Shown here: positions 35,927 through 46,212 of the stretch, piece by piece
How the letters are laid out: each line of letters begins with the position of its first letter
Position numbering within the stretch: position 1 is the stretch's first letter
Origin: Brumimicrobium salinarum
GTDB lineage: Bacteria; Bacteroidota; Bacteroidia; Flavobacteriales_D; Crocinitomicaceae
Length of the DNA: 64,000 nt
Direction of reading: 5' to 3'
Assembly (NCBI RefSeq): GCF_002844555.1
Contig: NZ_PJNI01000007.1
Location: 124,001 to 188,000, forward strand
Notes under the pieces: generated by a model
Databases searched by the model: none
Seen by the model: only the letters and a program-made list of their open reading frames with translations
Told to the model about the DNA's origin: nothing
Made by a program: the position numbers and the translations under genes

Positions 35927-35934
35927 TAAATTTG
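35927..35934 (+). promoter_or_regulatory. Candidate ispE promoter (-7 box)
   Basis: TAAATTTG fits TAnnTTTG and ends only five bases before the ATG at 35940. If it is used, the transcript would start at or near the start codon and be nearly leaderless. No TTTG is seen at the usual -33 distance. Confidence 0.35.
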
Positions 35935-35939
35935 TCGTC

Positions 35940-36749
35940 ATGATATCATTTCCAAATTGTAAAATTAATATAGGACTTAATATTCTCGGAAAGAGAAAGG
36001 ATGGTTACCATGAGATTAACACCCTAATGTATCCAGTTCCGATTCACGATGTACTTGAAATAATTCCACATAAAAACTTTTCATTTTCTAGTTCTGGCCT
36101 ACCTATTCCTGGGAAATATGAAGATAATTTGGTGATAAAAGCATACGAACTATTAAAACCAGAGTTCAATTTAGCGCCTGTCCACATTCATTTATATAAA
36201 AACATCCCGATGGGAGGTGGTTTGGGTGGAGGTTCGTCAAATGGTGCCTTTGCGTTGAAAATGTTAAATGAGATATTTAAATTAAATTTAAACGAAAGAC
36301 AATTACAAGATCGAGCATTAAAACTTGGATCAGATTGTCCATTTTTTATTTCAAATTGTCCACAACTAGCAAAGGGTAGGGGAGAAGTGTTAGAAAAACA
36401 TCCCCTCAATTTAAAAGGGTCTTTTTTGATGTTGGTAAACAATGGAATCCATATCAATACAAAAGAGGCTTACGCACGGGTTGAACCAAAAACACCGAAT
36501 TATTTTATTGAAAACCTTGTTATGGAACCATTTGAGTCGTGGAAATCGGATGTATATAATGACTTTGAAGTACCGACATTAGATAAATATCCAGATTTAC
36601 AAACCATTAAAGATAAGCTCTATGCTAACGGAGCCTTTTATGCTGCAATGACGGGCTCTGGTTCTACCATGTATGGATTGTTTGCTGAAAAGCCATCCTC
36701 CCAATTATTCAATTTTCCAAATGGATTTGTTCAAGTTGTGGCTTTGTAA
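35940..36749 (+). CDS. ispE: 4-diphosphocytidyl-2-C-methyl-D-erythritol kinase
   Basis: The chosen start [19 protein letters not shown] gives the standard N-terminus with the catalytic lysine; an upstream in-frame ATG at 35889 adds 17 unrelated residues. The GHMP-kinase ATP loop [17 protein letters not shown] lies near residue 90, and [12 protein letters not shown] near 236 is the conserved C-terminal motif. It phosphorylates CDP-methylerythritol in the MEP isoprenoid pathway. The length of 269 residues is normal. Confidence 0.95.
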   Translation: MISFPNCKINIGLNILGKRKDGYHEINTLMYPVPIHDVLEIIPHKNFSFSSSGLPIPGKYEDNLVIKAYELLKPEFNLAPVHIHLYKNIPMGGGLGGGSSNGAFALKMLNEIFKLNLNERQLQDRALKLGSDCPFFISNCPQLAKGRGEVLEKHPLNLKGSFLMLVNNGIHINTKEAYARVEPKTPNYFIENLVMEPFESWKSDVYNDFEVPTLDKYPDLQTIKDKLYANGAFYAAMTGSGSTMYGLFAEKPSSQLFNFPNGFVQVVAL

Positions 36750-36754
36750 TATTA

Positions 36755-38989
36755 TTATTTTATAATTACCTTTTTACTTGTGAAGTCACCCGAATCACTT
36801 ATAAATAATAAAGTGTATACTCCATTTCTATAGGTACTCAAATCGATTTTATTTAAGGGTTGATTTAATTCTTTTGTGATGATCACTTGCCCCAAGCTAT
36901 TCAAAACCTTGAGTTGCAACTTTTTTAATGCAGGTGTTTTGATGTTAATAATTCCGTTTTTGCTAGGGTTTGGAAATACTAGGATTTGTTTTTCAGCGGT
37001 GTCTTGTTTTGTTAACTTTAACGCTGGTTCACTGTCTTTATCAGCAACGAATGCCCACAAACCTCCTAAGTCCGTTCCAACGAAGAGGTGGTATCGCCCA
37101 TCATCAGTTAATTGACTAACGAAAGGACTTGAGAATCCACCTGTATTTATATTTGCAAAGTTCTTTGATGCCGCCACAAATGGATTGTCATCAATTATAT
37201 CTTGATCAAGATTAGAAAAATAGTGAATATTTCCAATTTGGTTACCTACAAACAAGTGCAACGAATCTTCATGCCTTACAAAATGAGGTGTAGAATAATT
37301 ATCTGTTTGATAAATGTTTCCCATATCAATTGCACCTAAATCGTCTGTTACCCATTTGAATGAATATTGATTTTTAGTTCCAATGTTTTCATAATAGACC
37401 AATCCAGCGGTCTTTTTTCCAATAACTAAGTCTAATCGTCCGTTATTCGTAATGTCAAAAAGTTGGGGGGATGCATATTGACCAACATCAATGACTTCTC
37501 CCATATAATCTTTAAGGGTTATTTCTTCCAGACTATAATCTTGGATGCCAGGACCTGTTTTTTTATATAATGAAAGTAGTCCATCCGCTCTTCCTAGAAT
37601 CATCTCTTGTTTGGCGTTATTGTTTAAGTCGCCAAAAGTTGGGTGCATTCGCAGTGCGTAACCACTATTGGAGAGAGAAAGCCAATCATCCGTTATGAAT
37701 TTAAACTTAGGTTCGGAAGATGTTCCCGTATTTAAGTAACATTGAATTTTTGAGATTTTATCTGCGGGGTCTAGATATTGGAAGTAAGTACCAATTAAAA
37801 GATCTTTTAAGCCGTCATTATTAAGGTCTACTAAAACAGGTAATGCGCCCTTCCCATTTTCAATCATTTGGTTTTGAAGGAAGCCTTTTTCTGAAAACAC
37901 AAAATTGGGCACTTCATTCGTTCCATTGTTTTTATAATACCATACACTTTCTTTGTTTTCTGAACTTCCGCTTGCATTGGTAGTCACAATGAGGTCTTTG
38001 ATGCTGTCATGATTTACATCTAAGTAAAAATTCGCTGGGAAAATAGGGATGTCAACTGGAGTAGTGTTGCTTGGGAAATTAATATCTAAGCTGTCCATTA
38101 CTGCATTCGGATTGGCGTGTAAAGTATCATTAAATAATGCGGTGATGTTTCTGTGTGATACATCTCCCAAGATAAGATCTAAATAATTATCATTGTTGAG
38201 GTTAATAGCGAGTACTGTAGAGCCTGAGTGTCGTGGTGTAACTTCAGGAATATTGAGTCCGTTATTGGCACAGGGACCAAAATTTGAATTCAAATCGATA
38301 CTATTACTTACATCACTTTCTATAAATTTGCCCCAACATTCATTTTCTAGTTTAAAAATTAAAGAATCGGTTGAAGCGTAATTTTCCACCGAAGTGTTTT
38401 TATGATATTCTATCCTTTGTCCACCTATATTAAAAGTTAAAATGTCTAAATCGCCATCTCCATCTACATCATATAAAGCAGGAATGTCGACACTTGACAC
38501 AAAAAGATTAGAAAAACTGCCATTTGGCATTTCTGATTTAAGTACTTCTTTAACGACCTCCCATTGTAAACCGTCAATTAGATTTCCCGTATTTTTATAA
38601 ACTTTTATACCGCCTATGCCATAGGTAAATAAGTCTACCTTGTCATCTCCATTGTAATCAATCAATTGTACTCGATACCTTAGGTCTTCAGGGAATAAAG
38701 AAGCTGCATTGTGAATGTATTTATAAGTGTAATCTCCATTTTCTTCAATCGTTTTAAAGAGCATGATCTGGTTACCACTTCTATCGAAAATAAATAAATC
38801 GTTTAACCCATCAAAGTCGTAATCAATTGTAGAAAATTGCGCATGATTTATACCACCTGACCACGGAAATTTAAGTTGATCATTACCAATTTCTACTGGG
38901 ATAGAATCAGAAAATTCGAAACCAAATTGAGCTTGAATCAAAGAAATGTTCCAGCATATTGCAATAACGAAAAATATTGTTTTACTCAT
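36755..38989 (-). CDS. T9SS-secreted FG-GAP/VCBS repeat protein with type A sorting domain
   Basis: This 744-residue exported protein has a signal peptide (MSKTIFFVIAICWNISLIQA). Many calcium-loop-like FG-GAP/VCBS repeats follow, such as DYDFDGLNDLFIFDRSG, DVDGDGDLDILTFN and DLNNDGLKDLLIG. Its last 75 residues (FPNPSKNGIINIKTP to KKVIIK) are a Por-type C-terminal sorting domain recognised by the type IX secretion system. It is probably surface-attached or released, with a beta-propeller. PorQ at 55465 is a component of the route it uses. Confidence 0.9.
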   Translation of the reverse strand: MSKTIFFVIAICWNISLIQAQFGFEFSDSIPVEIGNDQLKFPWSGGINHAQFSTIDYDFDGLNDLFIFDRSGNQIMLFKTIEENGDYTYKYIHNAASLFPEDLRYRVQLIDYNGDDKVDLFTYGIGGIKVYKNTGNLIDGLQWEVVKEVLKSEMPNGSFSNLFVSSVDIPALYDVDGDGDLDILTFNIGGQRIEYHKNTSVENYASTDSLIFKLENECWGKFIESDVSNSIDLNSNFGPCANNGLNIPEVTPRHSGSTVLAINLNNDNYLDLILGDVSHRNITALFNDTLHANPNAVMDSLDINFPSNTTPVDIPIFPANFYLDVNHDSIKDLIVTTNASGSSENKESVWYYKNNGTNEVPNFVFSEKGFLQNQMIENGKGALPVLVDLNNDGLKDLLIGTYFQYLDPADKISKIQCYLNTGTSSEPKFKFITDDWLSLSNSGYALRMHPTFGDLNNNAKQEMILGRADGLLSLYKKTGPGIQDYSLEEITLKDYMGEVIDVGQYASPQLFDITNNGRLDLVIGKKTAGLVYYENIGTKNQYSFKWVTDDLGAIDMGNIYQTDNYSTPHFVRHEDSLHLFVGNQIGNIHYFSNLDQDIIDDNPFVAASKNFANINTGGFSSPFVSQLTDDGRYHLFVGTDLGGLWAFVADKDSEPALKLTKQDTAEKQILVFPNPSKNGIINIKTPALKKLQLKVLNSLGQVIITKELNQPLNKIDLSTYRNGVYTLLFISDSGDFTSKKVIIK

Positions 38990-39046
38990 ACTATTTATGC
39001 GTTAAAGGAGAATCTCTAGTAAATGTAAACTATAAATTACAAAAAA

Positions 39047-40674
39047 CTACCGCATATCAAAAGTAATTTCTCCATTAATAATTGTAATCCAAGAATAATT
39101 AGGCAAAAAGTTGGAATGACTTTTTACGGGTTGATCGAAAATTACCAAATTGGCAGTTTTACCTTTCTCTATCGATCCTACATTCGCTTCTTCAAAGCAC
39201 CCATAAGCTGGCCATAACGTCATCGCTTTTAAGGTTTTTTCAAATGAAATTGCTTCATCCGATATAAATCCTTTTAGTGGTTCATTCTCAATGTTTTTTC
39301 TTTCTACTGCCGCATGAATGGTTGCAAAAGGATCGTAGTTTTCAATTGGAAAGTCTGTTCCGAAGAGTACCATACCACTTGATTTCTGTAGACTGTTGTA
39401 AGCATAGGCGCCATTGTTTAGACGTTTTTTTCCAATACGGTCTTCGGCCCATCTTTGATCAGAAACAGCATGGGTCGGCTGAACAGAAGGCAAGGCTCCA
39501 GATTGACTTAAAAGTTCAAAATCTTCTGGATGTAAAATTTGGGCATGCTCAATGCGCCAACGGTGATCTGGTGTTGAAGACAGTAAAGTGTCAATAAAAC
39601 GCAAGACAGTGCGATTTGCAGAATCTCCTATGCAATGACTATTAACTTGGTAATTGTAGTGTTTGGCTTCTTCAAAAACAGCTTTTATTTCGGATGGAGT
39701 CTTCAACAACATACCATAATTTTCTGGTTCATCTGAATAGGGTTGAATCATGCAAGCACCGTGTGATCCCAGAGCACCATCTGCAATAATTTTAAAACTA
39801 CGAATGGATAGGTTTTTAACTTTGAAATGCCCGTTTTCTTTTGCAAACTGCATGTTTTTTTGCTCGGAAAAAGCATACCATAGACATGAATGAGTAATTC
39901 ATTGTTTTCTGCCATTTCTATCAAAAGATCTCTGTCTTCGGCGCTTAATCCAGCCTCATGAACATGCGTTATCCCTGTTGCAATTAAATCCTCTTGTATT
40001 TGAATTAATTCCTTCTTAAGTGCTGCATTTGTCGGTTTGGGAAGGTTTTTATTAACAAGATCTAAAGCATGGTCAAGTAAAATCCCTGTAAACTTACCAC
40101 CGGACTTTATAAATTTACCGCCCTTAACCTCAGTAGAGTCTGTAATACCAAGGTGTTTCATCATGGCCTGATTGATGAGCATGGCGTGTCCATCAATTCT
40201 TGTTACGGCAACTGGTAGATCTTTAAATCTTTCATTTAGCAGGTCATTATTTGGCATCTTTTCTTCTCCCCAAAGACTTTGATCCCAACCTCTTCCTACA
40301 AGTACTTGTTGTTTGTGTTTTTGATGATGCTTTTCGAGCCTAGCAATCATTTCGTATTCTGATTGTGTACCTCTTAAGTCTACATTTAAACGCTGTCGAG
40401 CTAAACTCATGAGGTGTCCATGTGCATCATGAAAGCCAGGTAAAACATCCTTTTTTTGCGCATTAATAATGTTTGAAGCCGTGTATTTATTTAAAATTTG
40501 TCGCTCTGGACCAACTTCAATAATCTTCCCGTCTGCAATAGCAATAGCTTCAGAGGTTTCCATTTGGTCGTTTAAAACTTTGACGTTTGCATTATGAATG
40601 ATTAGGTCTACTGTTTTTCCTTTGTAACATGCACTGAGTAAAAACAGAAAAGTAAATACGTAAATTATCTTCAT
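39047..40674 (-). CDS. Amidohydrolase family lipoprotein (YtcJ-like), split by a one-base frameshift
   Basis: The first frame (39748-40674) has a lipobox LLSAC, then the amidohydrolase_3 N-terminus with the metal motif HDAHGH near residue 82. The second (39047-39853) supplies DGALGSHGACM, HCIGDSANR, RIEHAQ and the C-terminal composite domain. One extra base in the A7 run near 39855-39861 would join them as MLFPSKKNMQFAKENG, making a normal protein of about 540 residues. Substrates of this group are diverse metal-dependent amides or formamides. A sequencing error is the likely cause of the break. Confidence 0.85.
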
Positions 40675-40841
40675 TGCTTATATATTGGTGAGTAAATGTA
40701 TATAATTTGTATCAAACGATTCTAAATTTAGATTCAAATTCTTGTCATTAATTTGCTATTCAGGTTAAATCTGGTGTATTGGGTTTTAATTATTTTAAAA
40801 ATTGATTATATTTATTCCAAACTTAGCATCTAAAACACGAA

Positions 40842-41429
40842 ATGAAACTAAGAAAGAGAGAATTAATAAAAAGTGGAATAAAAAACATAGCTGATCACGA
40901 TCAATTTGAAATTAACGAAAGAGAAATTGAAATTGATGCGAATATTAAAAGAGGAGGTCTATACCAATATTTTTCAACTAAAAGGGAGTTTATAGACCAT
41001 TGCTTTAATTGTATAATAAGGGAATTACTGAATAGCAATCGTGTACTTTTAGAAGAGCGACCCCCCGATGTTGATATTAAAGAAAGAAGTCGAAAGGTTT
41101 GGTTTAATACCATTGCATGGTGGTTGGGAAACCCAGAGAAATACAAATTTTATTTGAAATACCTAACCTCAAAGTACTACAGAGACAATGAAAGTGTGAA
41201 TTTAAAAAATCGTGAAATTTACTTTTTAGAAGGTCAACAGGCAATACAGTCTGGTTTCTTGAAAAATCTTCCATTAGAATTTGCACATGAGTTGATTGTA
41301 GCGCAAATGGTTAACACTTTGCAATATATCCATAAAAACCCAAACTGTTCAGCTGATGCAGAATTTCTCAACTTAAGCTTTGAATCGGTTTGGGATTCGT
41401 TGAGCGTCAAAGAAAAAACTAGATCCTAA
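40842..41429 (+). CDS. TetR/AcrR-family transcriptional regulator
   Basis: This 195-residue protein has an N-terminal TetR-like helix-turn-helix ending in KRGGLYQYFSTKREFIDHCF (about residues 36-55), the strongly conserved part of the family. The first helix region is less typical. The C-terminal ligand-binding domain is helical. It is divergent from the amidohydrolase lipoprotein across 167 bases and could regulate it, but no operator palindrome was found there. Confidence 0.78.
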   Translation: MKLRKRELIKSGIKNIADHDQFEINEREIEIDANIKRGGLYQYFSTKREFIDHCFNCIIRELLNSNRVLLEERPPDVDIKERSRKVWFNTIAWWLGNPEKYKFYLKYLTSKYYRDNESVNLKNREIYFLEGQQAIQSGFLKNLPLEFAHELIVAQMVNTLQYIHKNPNCSADAEFLNLSFESVWDSLSVKEKTRS

Positions 41430-41835
41430 ATTTAACCCCAAAGACCTCCTTATGAGCTGTCATCCGATAATTGATAAAATATTAAATTTTATCAACTGAG
41501 GAGTTCTCAGGCCTTCGACTGAATCCCTTTTTTCTTTTTTGATAAAGTTTAACACTAGATAAAATTAATTGATACGATTCTCGGTTGTAATTATTGAAAA
41601 AACACAACCTTAAAACTAGTGATTAACGACATGTCTGGGTAGCACAGTAATTTTTTTTATAAAGATTAGGATATGTATCTAGATGTTTTCCTGTATTGAT
41701 TTGAAATTTAAGGTTTAAATAAATTGAGTACATCTTATATGTTTTATGATTTCTTAAGATGATTTTTCACAAAGATGAAGTACTATTGTGATAGCGGACA
41801 ATCATTTTCTATCTTTGCTATACAATTTTTGTAAA
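41430..41835 (+). promoter_or_regulatory. Spacer with inverted repeat and candidate promoter for the WG-repeat gene
   Basis: There is no gene in this 406-bp gap. TTGATAAAAT (41471-41480) and ATTTTATCAA (41486-41495) form a perfect 10-bp hairpin after the TetR gene; it lacks a U-tract, so it is a weak terminator candidate. TATCTTTG at 41810-41817 matches the -7 consensus, 18 bases before the ATG at 41836. Confidence 0.45.
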
Positions 41836-43944
41836 ATGATAAAATCAAAATATATATTATTTATCGTACTAGGGCTTTTTCTGATTCAATTAAACGCATG
41901 TAAAGTGAGTAAAGGGTTTGAAGCTTTAGAAGAATACAATTATTTTGAAGCAAAACACCTGTTTGAAAAGTCGTTAAATAAAGAAGCCTCACCAGCTGCT
42001 TATGGTTTAAGCGTTATTTACCTAAGAAAAGATAATCCTTTCCACAATCTCGATTCAGCCTATCATTATGCGCTACTTTCGGTTGAATCTTATTCAAAAG
42101 TTAAACATAAAAAGCATGAAAAGTGGCAAGAAGATTTATCATATAACTTGAGAAAAGCAAAGCAACACCGGGAGAAAATAAGCGATATAGGGTTTAAGGT
42201 TACTGTTCTTGAAAATAGTGTGAAAGGCTATCAATCTTTCATTGTGAAATATCCTTGGTCAAGTAAAATTGAACAAGCCGAACTTAAAAGAGATTCTTTA
42301 GCATTTCTTAATGCCAAAACAGAGAACACAAGTTTTGCTTTATCTTCTTTTTTAGAAAAGTATCCAGATAATAAATGGGTTTCTCAAGCGCAATCCTTAT
42401 TGTACCGTGCGCAATATGATGAGACAGTAATGAAAGGGGAAACAGAGACATACGTGAAGTTTATTGATAAATATCCCAATAATCCGCTGGTAAAAGAAGC
42501 ACAATTGCAGATATATCAAATTGAATCTAAGGATAATACTATTCAGTCGTATTATTCTTTTATTAATAATTATTCCAACAATCCGCATGTTGCTGACGCT
42601 TGGAAAAAACTATATCGTTTATCTATTTCAGATTATACCCGCAAGAATGTAGAGCAATTTGAAAAACAGTATCCTGACTTTCCATTTCCAGAATTGATTG
42701 CAGAGGATTTAAAGTTAATAGAGCAACAACTTTTTCCGTTTGTATCGAATAATAAATATGGATTTATGAATGGGGAAGGACAAGAGAAAATCGCGCCGTC
42801 ATTTGATTATGCAGGTCCCTTCAATAATGGATTAGCAGTTGTTTTAGATAATAATCACTTTGGCTACATTAATAAAAATGGTCAAATAATGATTCCTATC
42901 CAATTCGAAGAAGCGATGGATTTTTCTAAGGGACGTGCAATTGTGCAGGTTAACGGTATGTATGGAGTGATTGATGTTTCTGGAAATTATGTGTTGCCAC
43001 CACAATTTATTGATATCGGAGGGTATGTTGAAGGTGTAACCTATGCACAAAGTCCCAAAGGATTTCAGTATTTTGATTTAGATGGAGAATTGGCTTTTGA
43101 TCTCATCTTTCAAGAAGCTTTTTCATTTAATAATGGGATGGCAAAAGTGAAAACCCACACTTTAAATGCATATATTGATAGGAAGGGGAATTATGTTTGC
43201 AAGGTGACCAATGGGAAAATACGTTATTTTTCTGACTCATTATTTGTTCATGAAATGCGAGATAGTTCATGTTTGATTTTTGCCAATGGTTCTTATCTAG
43301 AAAATCAATGTTATGACCAAATTGGAGTGCTATCTGAAAATAGGGCAATAGTTGAGAAAGATGGAAAATATGGATACATAAACCGAAATGGTGAAGTTTC
43401 AATCCCTTTGAAGTACATACCTTTTCCTAATTACTTTCAGTTTGCTCAATTTAAAAATGCGCATGTCGTTTTTAAAAAAGGAAATCGTTATGCAATGATG
43501 GACAGTTTGGGAGGGAGTGTACTTCCTGCCTTGTTTGAAGGTATAGGAGATTATGGAGAGCTTATTCCCATCACTAAAGGTGATTTGTGGGGATATACCA
43601 ATCATAATGTGAGATTGAAAATAAAATATCAATATGATTTTGCGTTTGCCTTTATTGACGGAACAGCAATTGTGGAGAAAGATAATTACTTTGGCGTTAT
43701 CGATTTAAACAACGAAATCATATTTCCAATGGTTTTCGAGTCAATAAAAAGAGTGAATAAACAATTGTTTTTGGTCAAAAAGGATGGGCGTTTTGGATTG
43801 TATTCAAAAGAGGGAGAAGCAATTGTAGAAACAACATATCAACGTATTATTGAACTTGATGATGGACTGTTTAAGTTGGTTAAGAATAATGAGATTAGTT
43901 ATTACAACGCTTTGAAAAATAAAAAGATAATCGCTAATAAATAA
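41836..43944 (+). CDS. WG-repeat lipoprotein
   Basis: A 702-residue product from ATG 41836, which gives a clean lipoprotein signal (LFLIQLNAC, cysteine near 22). An upstream ATG at 41788 would bury it. Residues 25-290 are helical, tetratricopeptide-like blocks (KYPWSSKIEQAEL, KYPDNKWVSQAQS, KYPNNPLVKEAQL). The rest consists of WG-type repeats such as KYGFMNGEGQEKIAPSFDYA, FGYINKNGQIMIPIQFEEA and KYGYINRNGEVSIPL. WG repeats are likely ligand or peptidoglycan-interaction surfaces, with function unproven. The next gene starts two bases after the stop. Confidence 0.88.
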   Translation: MIKSKYILFIVLGLFLIQLNACKVSKGFEALEEYNYFEAKHLFEKSLNKEASPAAYGLSVIYLRKDNPFHNLDSAYHYALLSVESYSKVKHKKHEKWQEDLSYNLRKAKQHREKISDIGFKVTVLENSVKGYQSFIVKYPWSSKIEQAELKRDSLAFLNAKTENTSFALSSFLEKYPDNKWVSQAQSLLYRAQYDETVMKGETETYVKFIDKYPNNPLVKEAQLQIYQIESKDNTIQSYYSFINNYSNNPHVADAWKKLYRLSISDYTRKNVEQFEKQYPDFPFPELIAEDLKLIEQQLFPFVSNNKYGFMNGEGQEKIAPSFDYAGPFNNGLAVVLDNNHFGYINKNGQIMIPIQFEEAMDFSKGRAIVQVNGMYGVIDVSGNYVLPPQFIDIGGYVEGVTYAQSPKGFQYFDLDGELAFDLIFQEAFSFNNGMAKVKTHTLNAYIDRKGNYVCKVTNGKIRYFSDSLFVHEMRDSSCLIFANGSYLENQCYDQIGVLSENRAIVEKDGKYGYINRNGEVSIPLKYIPFPNYFQFAQFKNAHVVFKKGNRYAMMDSLGGSVLPALFEGIGDYGELIPITKGDLWGYTNHNVRLKIKYQYDFAFAFIDGTAIVEKDNYFGVIDLNNEIIFPMVFESIKRVNKQLFLVKKDGRFGLYSKEGEAIVETTYQRIIELDDGLFKLVKNNEISYYNALKNKKIIANK

Positions 43945-43945
43945 C

Positions 43946-44740
43946 ATGGACAAGATAATTGAATTTATAGAACGCCATAAGTTCGGCCTGCTCATAACGT
44001 TGGTCGTTCATATTGGTTTGTTTGTATATTTTCAAATTGCAACTTACAAAGAGGTTGTGCTTTTTGAACCATGGGACTTTCAAACGATGCATAACGAAGC
44101 GCCAGATGATATACAAATTACGCCAGATCAAATTGAGACGAGTCAGGAAAAAGCTTTGTTGGATCCCGAAACGGAGGTCTCATCTTTTGTTAAAAATGAA
44201 AATGATCAACGAGAAAGGAGTAGTGAGCGCGATGTCAATTATACTTCTTATTCGGAGAGTGGAAATCCAGAGGCGATTGAAAACGAATTTGAGCAAAAAT
44301 TAAAAGATGAAATAAGACAACGTAGAAAGGAAAAATCAAATAATGAACCTTCATCAACAGCGGATTTAGATAATTCGCCTAAAGAAAAACCTAATGAGAA
44401 ACAAAAATCAGGTGAAAAAGCGAGTTCTAAAGCCATTAAAGGCGCAACGATGGTCTCTTATAGTTTAAAAGATCGTCATCCGTTAAATCATAATGATTGG
44501 TATGTTCGAAATCCTGGCTATACATGTGGTAATGTCAATGGTGTAGTGAAAATAGCAATAACTGTAAATGAAGGAGGTGATGTTGTCGCTGCAAAGGTTG
44601 TCAATGAAGAAAGTAAAAACGCAACCCCATGTATGCTTCAAAAAGCGAAAGAATACGCACTGATGTCTCGTTTTAACTATTCTGAAAATGCCCCTAAAAG
44701 TCAGTCGGGGGTAATTACCTACCGATTTGTTTACCGCTAA
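43946..44740 (+). CDS. TonB-like energy transducer protein
   Basis: This 264-residue protein has one N-terminal membrane helix (FGLLITLVVHIGLFVYFQI). A long charged, proline-poor linker follows, rich in Glu, Lys, Asn and Ser. The C-terminal domain carries NGVVKIAITVNEGGDVVAAK, which resembles a TonB C-terminal fold. It starts two bases after the WG-repeat gene and so is co-transcribed with it. It may couple an inner-membrane motor to an outer-membrane receptor, or be a structural periplasmic linker. Confidence 0.75.
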   Translation: MDKIIEFIERHKFGLLITLVVHIGLFVYFQIATYKEVVLFEPWDFQTMHNEAPDDIQITPDQIETSQEKALLDPETEVSSFVKNENDQRERSSERDVNYTSYSESGNPEAIENEFEQKLKDEIRQRRKEKSNNEPSSTADLDNSPKEKPNEKQKSGEKASSKAIKGATMVSYSLKDRHPLNHNDWYVRNPGYTCGNVNGVVKIAITVNEGGDVVAAKVVNEESKNATPCMLQKAKEYALMSRFNYSENAPKSQSGVITYRFVYR

Positions 44741-44754
44741 TAACACTATTTTTT

Positions 44755-46035
44755 ATGAAAAAACTTTTTGACGGCATAAAGAAAACCTTAAGAAATGGAC
44801 CGATCGGAATCTATCTTTTCGCGGGCTTAATTCCTCTGAATGATAACTTTTTAGGATTTACTGTTTTGGTTATTATCTTAGAACAGCTTATTCGAACCAT
44901 TAAAATTGATAAAGCTCATCTGAGCAAACAGCTTTCATGGAGAAATCCCGGCATTTGGTTGTTGTCATTTTACTTACTGCATGTTGTTGGATTAATTCAT
45001 ACTGAAAATATGCAATTTGCAACAATGGATTTAGGAATGAAATCAACCATCGCAATTTTTCCTATTTTCTTTATGCTTTATAAGCCAAAAGTTGTTTGGA
45101 ACCGTTTTGTGAAATGCTTTATCTTAGGTGCATTTATCGCTATTGCCTACAATTCTTTTCAAAGTTATCTGATTTATATAGAAACAGGACATCCCCATCA
45201 TTTTACCGGTTCGTATTTGTCGCACGTAATGCACCGAGGGTATTGGGCTGTTTATCTTTTAATCGCTTACTTCTTTATGTTGAGGTTGATAATCGCATTT
45301 ACATCGAAAACTCGTCTTTTACTAAATGTATTTGGTGCACTCATTCTTGGTTATTTTATTGTACTTACAGAATCACGATTGGGTTTAATAGGTCTTTTAA
45401 TTGTTTCTTTTTGGCAGTTTATTGTTTTTTCTATTTCCATTAAAAAAAGATGGTTAATTCCCGTTTTTATTGTCGTAATTTCGGGTATGTTTTTGTTCGT
45501 TTATCAAACAATGCCTCATATCACAAAACGTGTAGATAAAACAGTTTTGGCCCTAAAAACATCAAACCAAGCAAGTGAATTAACACCAGAAAAAACAGAT
45601 GCCCGTTTATTACTCTGGGGATCTTCACTAGAACTCATTAAAGAGAACTTTTGGTTTGGTGTAGGAACAGGTGATGTTAAAGATGAATTTGTAAAACGGA
45701 ACAAAGAGAAAGGATATTCAAAGTTTGTTGAATTACGCTTTAATAGCCACAATCAATTTTTTAACGTACATATAGCGCTTGGTGTTTTCGGTGTTGTCTT
45801 TTTATTAATGGTTTTTGTTACCAATATTCTAAAGAAAAAAGAGGATCCGTATCGAGCATGGAGACTGGGAATTGTGTTTATTTTATTTATTGCTTTAATT
45901 CCAGAATCAATGATCGAGTCTCAAGCGGGCATTATTCCTTATGCTTTCTTACTCTCTTTTTTAACAGCTTTTACGCCTGTTATTTATAAAACCTCACAAC
46001 AGGAGTTAAAACCTCTGGAAGCTACTGACGAATAA
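44755..46035 (+). CDS. O-antigen ligase family membrane protein
   Basis: This 426-residue protein has about eleven membrane helices and the Wzy_C pattern: VLTESRLGLIGLLIVSFWQF in the middle, a long extracytoplasmic loop (DARLLLWGSSLELIKENFWF), and NSHNQFFNVHIALGVFGV. Members ligate or polymerise surface polysaccharide. It lies 14 bases after the TonB-like gene, suggesting one operon for envelope work. The exact substrate is unknown. Confidence 0.82.
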   Translation: MKKLFDGIKKTLRNGPIGIYLFAGLIPLNDNFLGFTVLVIILEQLIRTIKIDKAHLSKQLSWRNPGIWLLSFYLLHVVGLIHTENMQFATMDLGMKSTIAIFPIFFMLYKPKVVWNRFVKCFILGAFIAIAYNSFQSYLIYIETGHPHHFTGSYLSHVMHRGYWAVYLLIAYFFMLRLIIAFTSKTRLLLNVFGALILGYFIVLTESRLGLIGLLIVSFWQFIVFSISIKKRWLIPVFIVVISGMFLFVYQTMPHITKRVDKTVLALKTSNQASELTPEKTDARLLLWGSSLELIKENFWFGVGTGDVKDEFVKRNKEKGYSKFVELRFNSHNQFFNVHIALGVFGVVFLLMVFVTNILKKKEDPYRAWRLGIVFILFIALIPESMIESQAGIIPYAFLLSFLTAFTPVIYKTSQQELKPLEATDE

Positions 46036-46072
46036 TGATGCTTATCTCATCTTCGTGATGTGAAGTCGATAT

Positions 46073-46107
46073 AAAAAGCGTTACAGTTAATGAAGTAACC
46101 GCTTTTC
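46073..46107 (+). terminator. Probable terminator of the envelope operon
   Basis: AAAAAGCGTTAC and GTAACCGCTTTT pair as a stem with one bulged base and a ten-base loop, 37 bases after the O-antigen ligase stop. A T-rich tail follows but is interrupted. Confidence 0.5.
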
Positions 46108-46212
46108 ATAATTTTTCAAGTATATTTTTTTTTAATTTTATTGATAATTAATCAACCTTTTTAAAAAAGTAAACGTCTTGTTAACAAGATGTATCAAATT
46201 TCAGCAATCAAA

